NCBI GenBank assembly: GCA_024449915.1
Contig: JAMZAV010000158.1
Location: 682,001-746,000 of the forward strand
DNA length: 64,000 nucleotides
Source: Sweltsa coloradensis
Taxonomy: Eukaryota; Arthropoda; Insecta; Plecoptera; Chloroperlidae
Direction: 5' to 3'
A program made the translations under genes and the position numbers. The notes beneath the pieces are model-generated. The model saw only the letters and a program-made list of their open reading frames with translations. It did no database searches and had not been told where the DNA came from. The first letter of the stretch is position 1; each line of letters opens with the position of its first letter. Positions 35,682 through 45,900 of this stretch are shown one piece after another.

Positions 35682-37775
35682 AAATAAAGACTCTGAAATA
35701 AATAGGTGGTGTTATACTCTCGGAAGAAAAAAAGCTTTGCGGCTGTGAGAAGGGGGTCCATTAATTCCTGGGTTGTGGCAAGTGTAAAGAAGTATTCTGC
35801 AGAGCGCACATTAGTAATTGTCACACCGGAAGAAAGAGGGGTGGGGGAGGGGGAGGGGAGGCTGTATGGCTTATCGATTGTGGCTTTCGAGATTCAAGTG
35901 TAGGGGTCGCGGGTGGCGAGGTAATCGGTCAATGAGCCCGAAAGACAGTGACAAATCTTTGCCAATATATGACCACAAAAATTCAACAACATGAAAAGAA
36001 AAGAATTTCATTATTTTGTTTTTCTTTATAGACTTTGATAAAACCAGACAAAATACAGTCTAGCTATAGATCCTCGAAAGAAACTGCGGGCATATACACT
36101 AGTATGTCGTATAAAACGTTCTTGCTCATATTGTGTGTTTTCTGTTTTTATTATGTGTGTGTATGGTTACACTTACATGTAATAAGCTACGGAGTGCGAT
36201 AAAGTGGCCTTCCTGCCCTGGGCCACTAAATTTCAATACAAATAATAATTCTGCGAATGACAAGAACCAGCGGAAAGATTACCGGCAGACGAGTCAATCA
36301 GAGAAGCTACAATTATTTCATGTATTTGTTAAATTAATTCGATCAAAGAAATTACCAATCGGAAATCATCTAATTGGCAAAACGTAAAGAGTAAAACCCA
36401 ATTCAATTATTAAATCTTTATCTCAATTGATGAGTTTTAAATTCTTTTTCTGAATCATTTCGTACTCATATTGATCATTCTGGTTAATTTGATCCAGAGA
36501 GAAAATAAATACATTTAGATTATCGGCACAATGGAAAAAGTTAGGTTTGATGTGGGTAATTACACGTGAATGAATGAATTGTTATCACGGAGTTCAACAA
36601 GAGACGTCTTGCGCGCTGTGTGAGTGCATGTATAGTTTCACCCCATGCGATTATAGGGGGTTGCATATATGAAAGTTGGGGCCGCACGATGACTTGTATT
36701 CCAGTGGGGACGCCGACAGAGTTGAAAAGAGATTTAAATCTATTCACAAACAGTTATCTGTTTATTGAAAATTCAATAAAAATGTCAACCACAAAAGGCA
36801 TGTGGATGTGGGGCCGTAGAGATTTGTCAGGGGAGAAAGGAAGCTATAAGCCATTCAAACGACAAAATACCCCGACTATTTTGCAAACAACAAGAATAAT
36901 AAAACGCTCGAGTGGGTTGCTTTGATAAGTATCATAGATTTAGTTTTATCAGCATATATAGTTACGTTCTTGCAGACCGGGCGTTCTTGTGTATCAGCAT
37001 TTATTGGGGCTTTCCTTGGCAATCAGTAGCAGTCCGCACTCTTAGCCTGCTCGGTTCGAGTCTTCTCGGAGACCCCAGGACCCCAGTAAGTCATCTCCCA
37101 CAACGTAGCATGAGTACGATGAGCTAAAAAATCAAGTTTCTCCTCACTTTCGATGAGTACCTACATAATAATTTCGAGTTTTTATGCCGAATCGTTTTAT
37201 ACTTGAGTGTGAGTCGATTTGTGGTAAAGGAAACTACAAAGTCGCCTTGCGCTAAAATGAAATATAAAAATTTGACGCAATAACCAGCATCACACAACAC
37301 CAAAACAACTGACATTCGATTCGATCCACATCGGCAATTCCTACTAGAGATTTGAGAAATTGAGCCCTATATAAAATATAAACATCCCTTGAACAATACA
37401 TTCCAAACATTCACACAACCTAAATGAACAGTTATTCCCTTGAAGGGGGCAAATGAGGGTAAATTACGTAGAAGGATTCTTACAAAAACATTTATTGTTT
37501 TACGATAGCGGCCTCGATTATAATTCACAGCGTATGGAACTCTTTGAACCCTTCAATGACTTTATGGTGGTTTAGATGCACAACTTTCACCGTTGTTTTT
37601 ATTTTGGTTTTACAGCCAACACGATGAAAAAGAATCCGTAACCGATAGAAGTAGCTCTCAAGTAACGTGCGAAGTCACCAGTTTGATACTAGCTCGCTAC
37701 CTGCGATCACGAAACAACAGAACTGATTTCCAGTGCCTTTGGACATTCTCAGGGGCGTAGGATCTCTTTTTCGTG

Positions 37776-37820
37776 TTTTTTTTTTTTTTTTTTTTTTTTT
37801 GGGGGTGGGGGGGGGGCGGG
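37776..37820. repeat. T25 run joined to a G-rich tract
   Basis: T run 37776-37800 followed by a G tract interrupted by single T and C bases, giving oligo-G blocks that could form a G-quadruplex on the plus strand. It resembles the end of a degraded retroposed tail. Confidence 0.85.
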
Positions 37821-39614
37821 GACAAATCTTCTGTTGAGATTTTGAGAAACGGAACTAAGCACGGAGGGGTTGGGGGAAGCAACAAGCTTTGAAATGTTGC
37901 AAAGCAATTCTACAGCAAATACAGATACGAAGTTTTGCAATAAGGTACCGATTTTCAAAAAATCTTTTTAACCTTCAGTTTGAAAAAGATTTTTGAATGA
38001 AAGTCGAAATATCACAAATAAATATTGATAAAGAGCAGTGTTACCTGTTCTACTAGTTTCTTTTATCCAAATGTAGGCCTATTGTTTATAAAAAGAAATC
38101 TTCCCAACCATCTGGATTGGATCATGATTGGAAATTTAAAATAGATATTATCAAGACAGATGTAGGAAAATTTTCATTTATTAATAGAACAATCTGAATG
38201 GAATTTGTTACCTGAGAGCACTGTACAGAAAGATGGGCTAATACATTTTAAAAGTTCTTTGGAAAATTTGTAAATTTGTAAATTTGTAAATATTATGAAA
38301 TTGTATATTTTAGTATTTTTAAAAGTTAATACTGGACCTTGCCACCATACAAAACTTTGTATAACTGTAAGCTTATAAATAAATGTAAAAAAAATGTAAA
38401 TGTAAATGCTAATGCGATCTTGCAAGTGACTTCCTACGGTGATATCGCAACATGGCTCACATGACAACTTCCAGTCGAGCCCCACCACCTATCCCCAAAC
38501 CCAGACGTCTTTCCCACTATAACATTGTCTTGTTCTCCGAGTCAACGTGTCACGCATTCCTACCACGTGACATCAGAGGGGCTCTGACCTAGGACAATCC
38601 GTCATGTGTGTTTATGCGATGCAGGCGACTACAAAAGAATACAAATAACACAGACAATGACGGAAGGGGAAGGGCAAGCAGACTGATGGAGCTTCACGCG
38701 AATGCGCGGAGACGAGGAATGCTAACGGGGGATACGAGAGCTACCATATAATTACTCAACCGAGGAGACAATACGCTATAACAAAACTATGATGGCATAG
38801 TAGTAGTAGAAATTAATACATGCGAGATTTGAGAAATGGTGATTTGATTATCTTTTGGTCCACAGAGAAAGCAGTCGAGACGATCAGTTGACAAATTCTT
38901 TGTTGTTGTTGCACTTACACACAATACACAATAATTACATTATGAATCCTATATAACACAACATTTTCTAGAGGAATTAATTGCAGGAATGTATCGGATG
39001 TATGTAAATTCAAGGTATGATTTGGTAAGAGAAAGAGGCCTACCGTATGAGGTAGTTTCTAAGTCACTGTTTACGATAGTGTTGTGTACAAATTGTACTT
39101 TGATTTATTGATAGTGATAGTGCAATGATGATAATTGGGATAATTAGCGAAAAAAGTGCCAAGCTTTTAATTGTAAAGCTTATTTATTCCGCAAAGCTGG
39201 TCCGGGCGACTGCCTAGGCGAGACAGAACGAAATGTTTCACAGTCAGTCTCGTCAAATCTGCGCGTGGGTTCACAAAGGTTACTCAGATACGCATAAACT
39301 ACCCCAAGAACAGAGGCTACCCCCAACACGTGTGGTTGACTACAAACAACCCCTCACACATGGACGGACGGCCCTGTGCACACTTGCAACAGTTTGCCAG
39401 GCATTCTTTCTATGTAAACCTTCCTGATTTGATTGATTGATTGTTGTCTTTATTGAGAGAAAGCGATGACAAGATGATCACTAAACTATATTTAATCGAT
39501 ATCTGGGTCAACTTCGTTATTAAGAAGCAATTGTTCCAAGCATGTTTTCCAACATCACTCAAACCTCATCATGTTCTTATTGAAGAGCCGTACGACCAAC
39601 TCTTGTTACAATGC

Positions 39615-39660
39615 GGTTGGTGGAGGTGCCGGGTAGCAAGAGTTGGTGGAGGCACCGGGT
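39615..39660 (+). repeat. Two dispersed 20-mer motifs in tandem
   Basis: GGTTGGTGGAGGTGCCGGGT (39615-39634) and AGTTGGTGGAGGCACCGGGT (39641-39660), 26 bp apart and directly before the 50-bp tandem array. A further copy follows the array at 40197. Confidence 0.75.
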
Positions 39661-39699
39661 AGGAAGAATAGAAGGTCTATTTACTAACTCGTGTGGAAA

Positions 39700-40030
39700 T
39701 AGTCGATCGACAGCGACAACTTTGTAAATACGATAACTCAAGTGACAACTTGTCGATCAACGGGGACAACTTTGTAAATACGATAACTCAAGTGACAACT
39801 TGTCGATCGACAGCGACAACTTTGTAAATACGATAACTCAAGTGACAACTTGTCGATCGTTAGCGACAACTTCGTAAATACGATACTCAAGTGACAACTT
39901 GTCGATCAACGGGGACAACTTTGTAAATACGATAACTCAAGTGACAACTTGTCGATCGACGCGACAAATTTGTAAATACGATAACTCAAGTGACAACTTG
40001 TCGAACGACGGTGACAACTTATTAAATACG
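39700..40030. repeat. Tandem array, seven copies of a ~50-bp unit
   Basis: Unit: CGACAACTTTGTAAATACGA, then TAACTCAAGTGACAACTTGT and CGATCGACAG. Starts are near 39714, 39764, 39814, 39864, 39913, 39962 and 40012. Two variants (CGATCGACAGC and CGATCAACGGG) are interspersed, suggesting higher-order copying. Each unit has internal dyads (GACAACTTGTC). Confidence 0.96.
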
Positions 40031-40196
40031 ACCCCATGGTTAACATTTACTTCCCTGGCACGCAAACATGACCAGACTACCGCGCTGAGCATGACTTATT
40101 CTATTTACAAAATTGTACTTTCGATCGACAATTTGTCGTTTTGGGCCAATAAATAGTTCCCCAGGTGTGGCGAGGGTGCTTCTAGAAGGTTTGGTG

Positions 40197-40216
40197 TTTT
40201 GGTGGAGGCGCCGGGT
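40197..40216 (+). repeat. Dispersed TTTTGGTGGAGGCGCCGGGT motif
   Basis: One base different from the 34815 copy (T to C). It lies 170 bp right of the 50-bp tandem array, so the array is bracketed by copies of the motif in the same orientation. Confidence 0.7.
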
Positions 40217-40392
40217 ACCATGCGAAAATCTCTAAAGATGATCTAGGCTACGCTTGATATTAGCATTTGTGATCAGAGTGATTCAAGCAATGTTTGAGTT
40301 TGTCGTTAATAATTCGTGTACTATGAAATGTTTGACTCGCTCAGGACATTCCGTCCCCTGGGAAGCGTGTGGTCTATGTCAAGACTCAAGCC

Positions 40393-40469
40393 TATAAAAA
40401 CATCGGCGTACACACAACATTATTAGAACGAAATTAATGAATGTGCTGTAGAAATAGGTATTTTTCAAG
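40393..40469 (+). promoter_or_regulatory. Possible TATA promoter with short first exon
   Basis: TATAAAA at 40393-40399 is followed 70 bp on by a consensus donor, TTTCAAG|GTAAGTAG (40469/40470). A start site about 30 bp below the TATA box would give a ~45-nt noncoding exon 1. The downstream ~400 bp is GC-richer than average and has overlapping 60-130-codon frames, none recognisable. Could be a transcript start or chance. Confidence 0.22.
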
Positions 40470-41153
40470 GTAAGTAGAGCTTGTCATCTAGCGACGCGAT
40501 TTGTTTTCCAGTGTGCATAGGGCTCGTGGGTTCCATGTTGACGTCAGCTAGGTTAGCCGGTGTGCACCGGGCGCGTTCAACAAGTGCCGAGAACAAAGCT
40601 GCGGGTAACAAAGCTGTGACGTTCCACCAGTTGCTTCGCATTAAGACAACACACTGTGTCACGCATCTGTTAGCCATTACTTGAGTTGTGCTGTGCATGG
40701 GAGCGCGGCTTCCTGCCCTGTCCACGCAGGGTTCCTGTGGGAGAGAGAGGAAGGTGGGATATTGCTTCGGGTGTCGACAGAAACGTGGCATTGATAAGTT
40801 GTTATACAGAGCAGCTCTCGAGGATAGCAGAAGAAGCAGATTACGAGAATTTTGTTTAGGTTTCAAAAAAAGATAAGAAATTTTTTAAACATAAGTGATA
40901 AGGAAAAATTAATGTAAACGTTATCAGCAAGGAGACCGATCTGTCGTAATGTGTTAAGAGGCGTTCAAGCTTTCGGCGGCAAACTGTCGAGGAAGATACG
41001 CTACATTTTGGGCTTTCAGTGGTGTTGCTATGTATGTTTCATAAAATGTAATATTGTATTTGTATTCATCCAAAGCCCAACAATTGTGAATATACAAACA
41101 GAAACATCGAATAAACCATTTTCAGAATTAACTGTGCATGCGCGCTCCGTTGC

Positions 41154-41304
41154 AAAGCATTATGGGAGAAAGGGCCTTTACATGCTTAATGCCATATGAT
41201 TGGGATTGTGGTGGACTGCACTGCCTTTGTTGGAAACGCAGTACTCCACATACCCGATCATATGGCATTTAACATGTAAATGCCCTTTCTCCCACAATGC
41301 TTTG
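41154..41304. mobile_element. Short hairpin element (MITE-like)
   Basis: Arms of about 48 bp: left AAAGCATTATGGGAGAAAGG through CCATATGATT (41154-41201), right GATCATATGG through CACAATGCTTT (41257-41304), with about five mismatches and a ~55-bp loop. CGCGC-type sequence flanks both sides (CATGCGCGC left, GCGCGCGCG right), so the inverted repeat may extend a few bases. Confidence 0.8.
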
Positions 41305-42244
41305 CGCGCGCGATATAGAGGGCGCTGGGGATTTTGAAAATCGTCTATTGCTTAATTCATGATGAGGTATTTTTTGAACAAATGTAAATTGCAAATGCTA
41401 TTATTCCGTACAATGTGCATGCACCCTTCTCGGTTATTTTCATCTATAGGCAATTTTAGCACAAATCACATGTGGACAATTTTGTAAACATGTGTGATTC
41501 GCAATAGACTATTGTATGGGAAAACCTCCAACAGTGCTCGTCAATTAAAACTACAATAAATGCCCTCTGTTCATCATATGTTTCATTTCAAATTTTTCTG
41601 GATAGCATAGCACTAATAAATAACGAAGACGGAAATGCCCGCTGAAGTCAAGGGACTAATCCAGCCGAGACAGACAGACTGTGATTTATGTTACACCATG
41701 TGCACGGTCAAAGCTGTGGGGTGAATGGGAGTCAACCATCCCCAGCCATGTGACCTTGGAACGCATTGTAATAGGATCAGACAGGGTACGGATCAGAACC
41801 ACACAGCATCAACACATGGCTAGGGAGAGAGGACATACATGCCACATTGTTTCGAGTGGACATGACTTTTTTTTTCGGTGGGGGGGGGGAGGGGGGAGGG
41901 ACGTTGCTACAAATTGTTATGATTATTATTTATCCTCCAAAATTTCAATTATTATGATTGATGAATGGAAATGAAATGGAAATGGTTGACTTCCCAGTTT
42001 GGATAAAATTGAAAAGCAATCTGTTCTAACCTTGCTTTTTTAAAGTTGTCAAGGAGCAGCCTATGTTTTCGTATTTTTTGTTATCTAGACGGAAAATATC
42101 CAAACTGGCAAACACCCAATACGCAATCTTGACAATGACAATGTTAATTGTTTACGTTTGTGTTTGGATTTTTATTTTCCGCAATTTATTGTGTAATGAA
42201 TCAATTCGAATATAGAATACAGATTGAACACATTTGTTGACTAA

Positions 42245-45200
42245 TAGTCCGGATGTTAAGAGACTTGACCTTGCATTTTTTGATACAAGCAAGGCACTTG
42301 GCACACGTGTTCTAGGGACCATACCCTACTAATTTTGACTTGGAGCCATCGTGATATCCCGTGCAGGCACCCCTTATTGCATGTTGCCTACCCCTGCTGG
42401 TTTGAAGGGTTGATTAGCAAAACAATTCGGCGTTTGGTGATAGAAACTTGAAATTTTTACCAAATAGGGGTAACATTAGGCTTAACATTCTGGCAACGGG
42501 GAATTGCGGATTTCTTCATAGTTAAGGGATGATTGGGGTTATAATTTTGGGTGTTGAACATTTTGATTTAAATTTTTATTGATTACACCCTTGGTTTTAT
42601 TTTGGATTTCTTCGTTAAAGTACTTCCCAAAATCTTCAGACAAAATGATGATACTAAAAATATGACTAGCGACCCCTAATTTGGGCATAGTTACCTGTTG
42701 ACATAATGACCTGAGGAATGACCTGTTCAAAAAATTGTTAAACATAGTCATGTGACCACTCTATTTAAAGCTTAGACTTAGTAGATTCATATGAAATAAA
42801 TTTCAACATGCCATGTTGACCCGTGACCTTTATCGTCCTTTATTTGACCTTCAGCAGGACTGCATAATGTATACTTATAGCACATCCTAATTCATGTGAT
42901 ATATTAACAAGTTGATTTAATAAATGTACTCAACATGTTAGTATATCAATATGATATTAGGCTGCATTGCGAACGCTTTTTACTGTCGCGTTGATGGATG
43001 AGCAGTTTTGTACCATTGAACTCTCATTTACTATACTTTTACTTCGTTGTTTTTCAACGTGTTTACATAGAATATACCATTTTAAAAGGAGTACCAAGTT
43101 CCTAGATCCTTATGGTAATAAACCATAAAAATAATAGTAATTGCATTGTTGATCTTGTCCTATCCCAATGGTGGATCGTGGCCAATCAGTGGCTAACTGA
43201 TCGCTAGGTGTTCATCAAGAAAGTAAAATTTAACAAGGAATTTGTTCAGGTCTGCTTTTATTGGGGTGAAATGAACGTTCTTTTTTTATGATTGGACCAA
43301 AATGTGACAAGCTAGAAGTGTACTGTAGTATAACGTTAATATAAACAATAACATAAATAATACAAACCAACAAAAAACAGATATTTAAATCGCACAGTTT
43401 TTGGGACCATTTTCCGAGAGTGCGCACTTTCTCGCTCTCTGGTGGCGCGGCAGTGAGTACATTTGATAAATATTGTATAAGACCACATAAAATAAACAAA
43501 TTTCTGCTCTTTAGTACAGCCAGTCGACCTCTTGTTCATAAATCTAAGGCAAAATGACCAGCCTCAAGAGCGATTCTCTTCAGTAAATTATGCATGGCAT
43601 CGATCTGGTGATCTGGCTGCATTCTTTGTTCATGAAAATCAACCAACCTCATCGTCCTTAACTGTATTGGGGGCGTTGAGATCTTGTACCAAATTGGGTC
43701 TAGTGAAATGCCTTTTGAATACCAGTCAAAAAAGTTCTGTAGAAAATGCACCACCTGTAGATGCAAAATACGTGATTAGTTGACCCCCCCCCCCCCCCCC
43801 CCAACACCCGGGCTTCTCAATTACATTCCAAGATTATGTAGACAGTGTCTTTCCTCCCTTCCTCAAGAACGAACTAGCGTCTGTGCTACGCATAGACATC
43901 ATCTGGGATAAGTACTACCCAATAAGTCTTTAAATATGACACGGGACAAACAATTAAGAGACGCGTAACTCCAACTACAAAAATTACCAAAGGATGGCCA
44001 AATTTTCTACGTGATTCAGGCAATAAAGAAATTGTTTAGGCTGTTAGCCTCCAGAATATATCAGTGATAAATGAGGAAGACAAAGAAGTCATTAGCAAAC
44101 TTGATACCCTCTTAGTTACTATACCACCATACTCAATGCCACCACTAAATACAGGATCTCACAGGCGGGTTGGCCCCAATGTAATCACAAGCAGGGAGAA
44201 AACGCGCATAATGGTGACACGCTGCTGTTACTCAGGGCTTCACGCGTATATTGCTACTGATGTGCTAGTCCTTGCAATCAGCTGTGTTTTGGAAATGACT
44301 GGCAAAATTATTTGTTAAAATATATTAACTTTATCAAAGTCAATTTAATTGCTATGAAATTAACAACTAACAATAGGATGTAAAATATCAAGTGGCCCAA
44401 AGACATGCTTTTTGTAAACAATGTGGGCAATCAATGTCAAGTAACTATAGTTATACCATGGACTTATAATAGGTTATACTTATTGATTGTATGCCTGTAT
44501 AAGGCTTATATTAAAACCTATATTTGGAAGCCTTCCAGCAAACTTTTTCAACTTTTTCTTTCAAAAAGAACTACATCAATATAACCTTAATGTCCATGTA
44601 AAATATGAAAGTTGTAGCCCCACCCGTTTGGTCAGAATCGCTGGGCAATTGAAACTGATGAATTAGACAGAAGTAGCCAGTAGCATGTAGTAGTAGTAGT
44701 AAGTAGTAAAGCATGTTTCAAGTCATTTTTTCACCAAGAATGCTCGTACCCCAACCAAATTTGGCATGTGTTGTCGGGTACATAAATCCCATCGATTTTG
44801 ATTCTTTTCAATTTCACATCACGTTTCATGACGGCTGGGTAACACCTCGAAATCGCCCCAACTTTGCTTGCTGTATATAAGGTGCCCGAGTGTGTAGCGC
44901 ACCACGTGGCTGCGGCGCCCTAACGGGCACCTTGATAATCAACAATGGGTGAATTTTTACTTTTTTCTTAGTGAATGTTAATCTAAAAAGTTTATTACCA
45001 TAACGATCAACCACGAACTTGGTAGTCCATATTAAATGGTATATTATATGTTAACACGTTGAAAAACAACGAAGTATAAGTATAGTAAATGAGAGTTAAA
45101 TGGTACAAAACTGCTTATCCATCAACGCGACAGTAAAAAGCGTTCGCAATGCAGCCTAATATCATATTGATATACCGGTACTAACATGTTGAGTACATTT

Positions 45201-45897
45201 ATTAAATCAACTTGTTAATATATCACATTAATTTGGATGTGCTTTAAGTATACATTATGCAGTCCTGCTGAAACAGTTATCAAGGTCAAATAAAGGACGA
45301 TAAAGGTAACAGGTCAACGTGGCATGTTGAAATTTTATTTCAAATGAATCTACTTTGTCTAAGCTTTAAATAGAGTGGGCCACATGACTATGTTTAACAA
45401 TTTTCGAACAGGTCATTCCTCAGGTCATTATGTCAACAGGTAACTATGCCCAAATTAGGGGTCGCTAGTCATATTTTTAGTATCATCATTTTGTCTGAAG
45501 ATTTTGGGAAGTACTTTAACGAAGAAATCCAAAATAAAACCAAGGGTGTAATCAATAAAAATTTAAATCAAAATGTTCAACACCCAAAATTATAACCCCA
45601 ATCATCCCTTAACTATGAAGAAATCCGCAATTCACCGTTGCCAGAATGTTAAGCCTAATGTTACCCCTATTTGGTAAAAATTTCAAGTTTCTATCACCAA
45701 ACACCGAATTGTTTTGCTAATCAACCCTTCAAACCAGCAGGGGTAGGCAACATGCAATAAGGGGTGCCTGCACGGGATATCACGATGGCTCCAAGTCAAA
45801 TTAGTAGGGTATGGTCCCTAGAACACGTGTGCAAGTGCCTTGCTTGTATCAAAAAATGCAAGGTATGCCCCAAATATATCCCTTAACATCCGGACTA
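42245..45897. mobile_element. 3.65-kb element with ~860-bp terminal inverted repeats
   Basis: Arms 42245-43101 and about 45017-45897 are inverted copies, roughly 90% or better identical by eye. The ends are TAGTCCGGATGTTAAG and CTTAACATCCGGACTA, flanked by TAA on both sides (42242-42244, 45898-45900), a possible 3-bp target duplication. The ~1.9-kb centre has a broken coding relic (see next entry). Each arm also has a hairpin AACGCGACAGTAAAAAGCGTT with an outer CTAA (42957-42960 inverted, 45156-45159), like the 3' end of the Helentron-like elements. Frames inside the arms (for example 42539-42751) are non-coding. A long-TIR DNA transposon copy is the simplest reading; an inverted segmental duplication is the alternative. 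Confidence 0.8.
43541..44318 (+). pseudogene. Broken transposon-associated coding relic
   Basis: Plus-strand pieces in shifting frames, in the order expected for one protein: HENQPTSSSLTVLGALRS.. (about 43631-43720); after a 19-C run, FSITFQDYVDSVFLPFLKNE and WDKYYPISL (43814-43933); RVTPTTKITKGWPNFLRD plus SGNKE (about 43963-44030); EEDKEVISKLDTLL (44070-44110); and ATDVLVLAIS (about 44248-44280). From memory these match a large, poorly characterised protein family common in cnidarian and other invertebrate genomes, with TFQDY..VFLPY, RRV.P..KIP.NW..FLRD and VDTDVVVLA motifs, generally repeat-associated. Several frameshifts, stops and the C run make it non-functional. It lies between the long inverted repeats and was probably a gene carried by that element. 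The family match needs a database search. Confidence 0.55.
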
Positions 45898-45900
45898 TAA

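Larger units (their letters stand above)
33880..39600. other. Unannotated stretch
   Basis: Holds one copy of the dispersed 20-mer (34815), a pair of overlapping open frames (35253-35681), a T25 run followed by a G-rich tract (37776-37820), and G-rich tracts at 34170 and 34430-34450. No recognisable gene. Confidence 0.5.

Noticed and set aside
40465..40866. 133-codon minus-strand frame ending near MEPTSPMHTGKQIASLDDKL
   Set aside because: No recognised homology; overlapping 62-67-codon frames on the other strand and no matching splice donor. The block is simply GC-richer.
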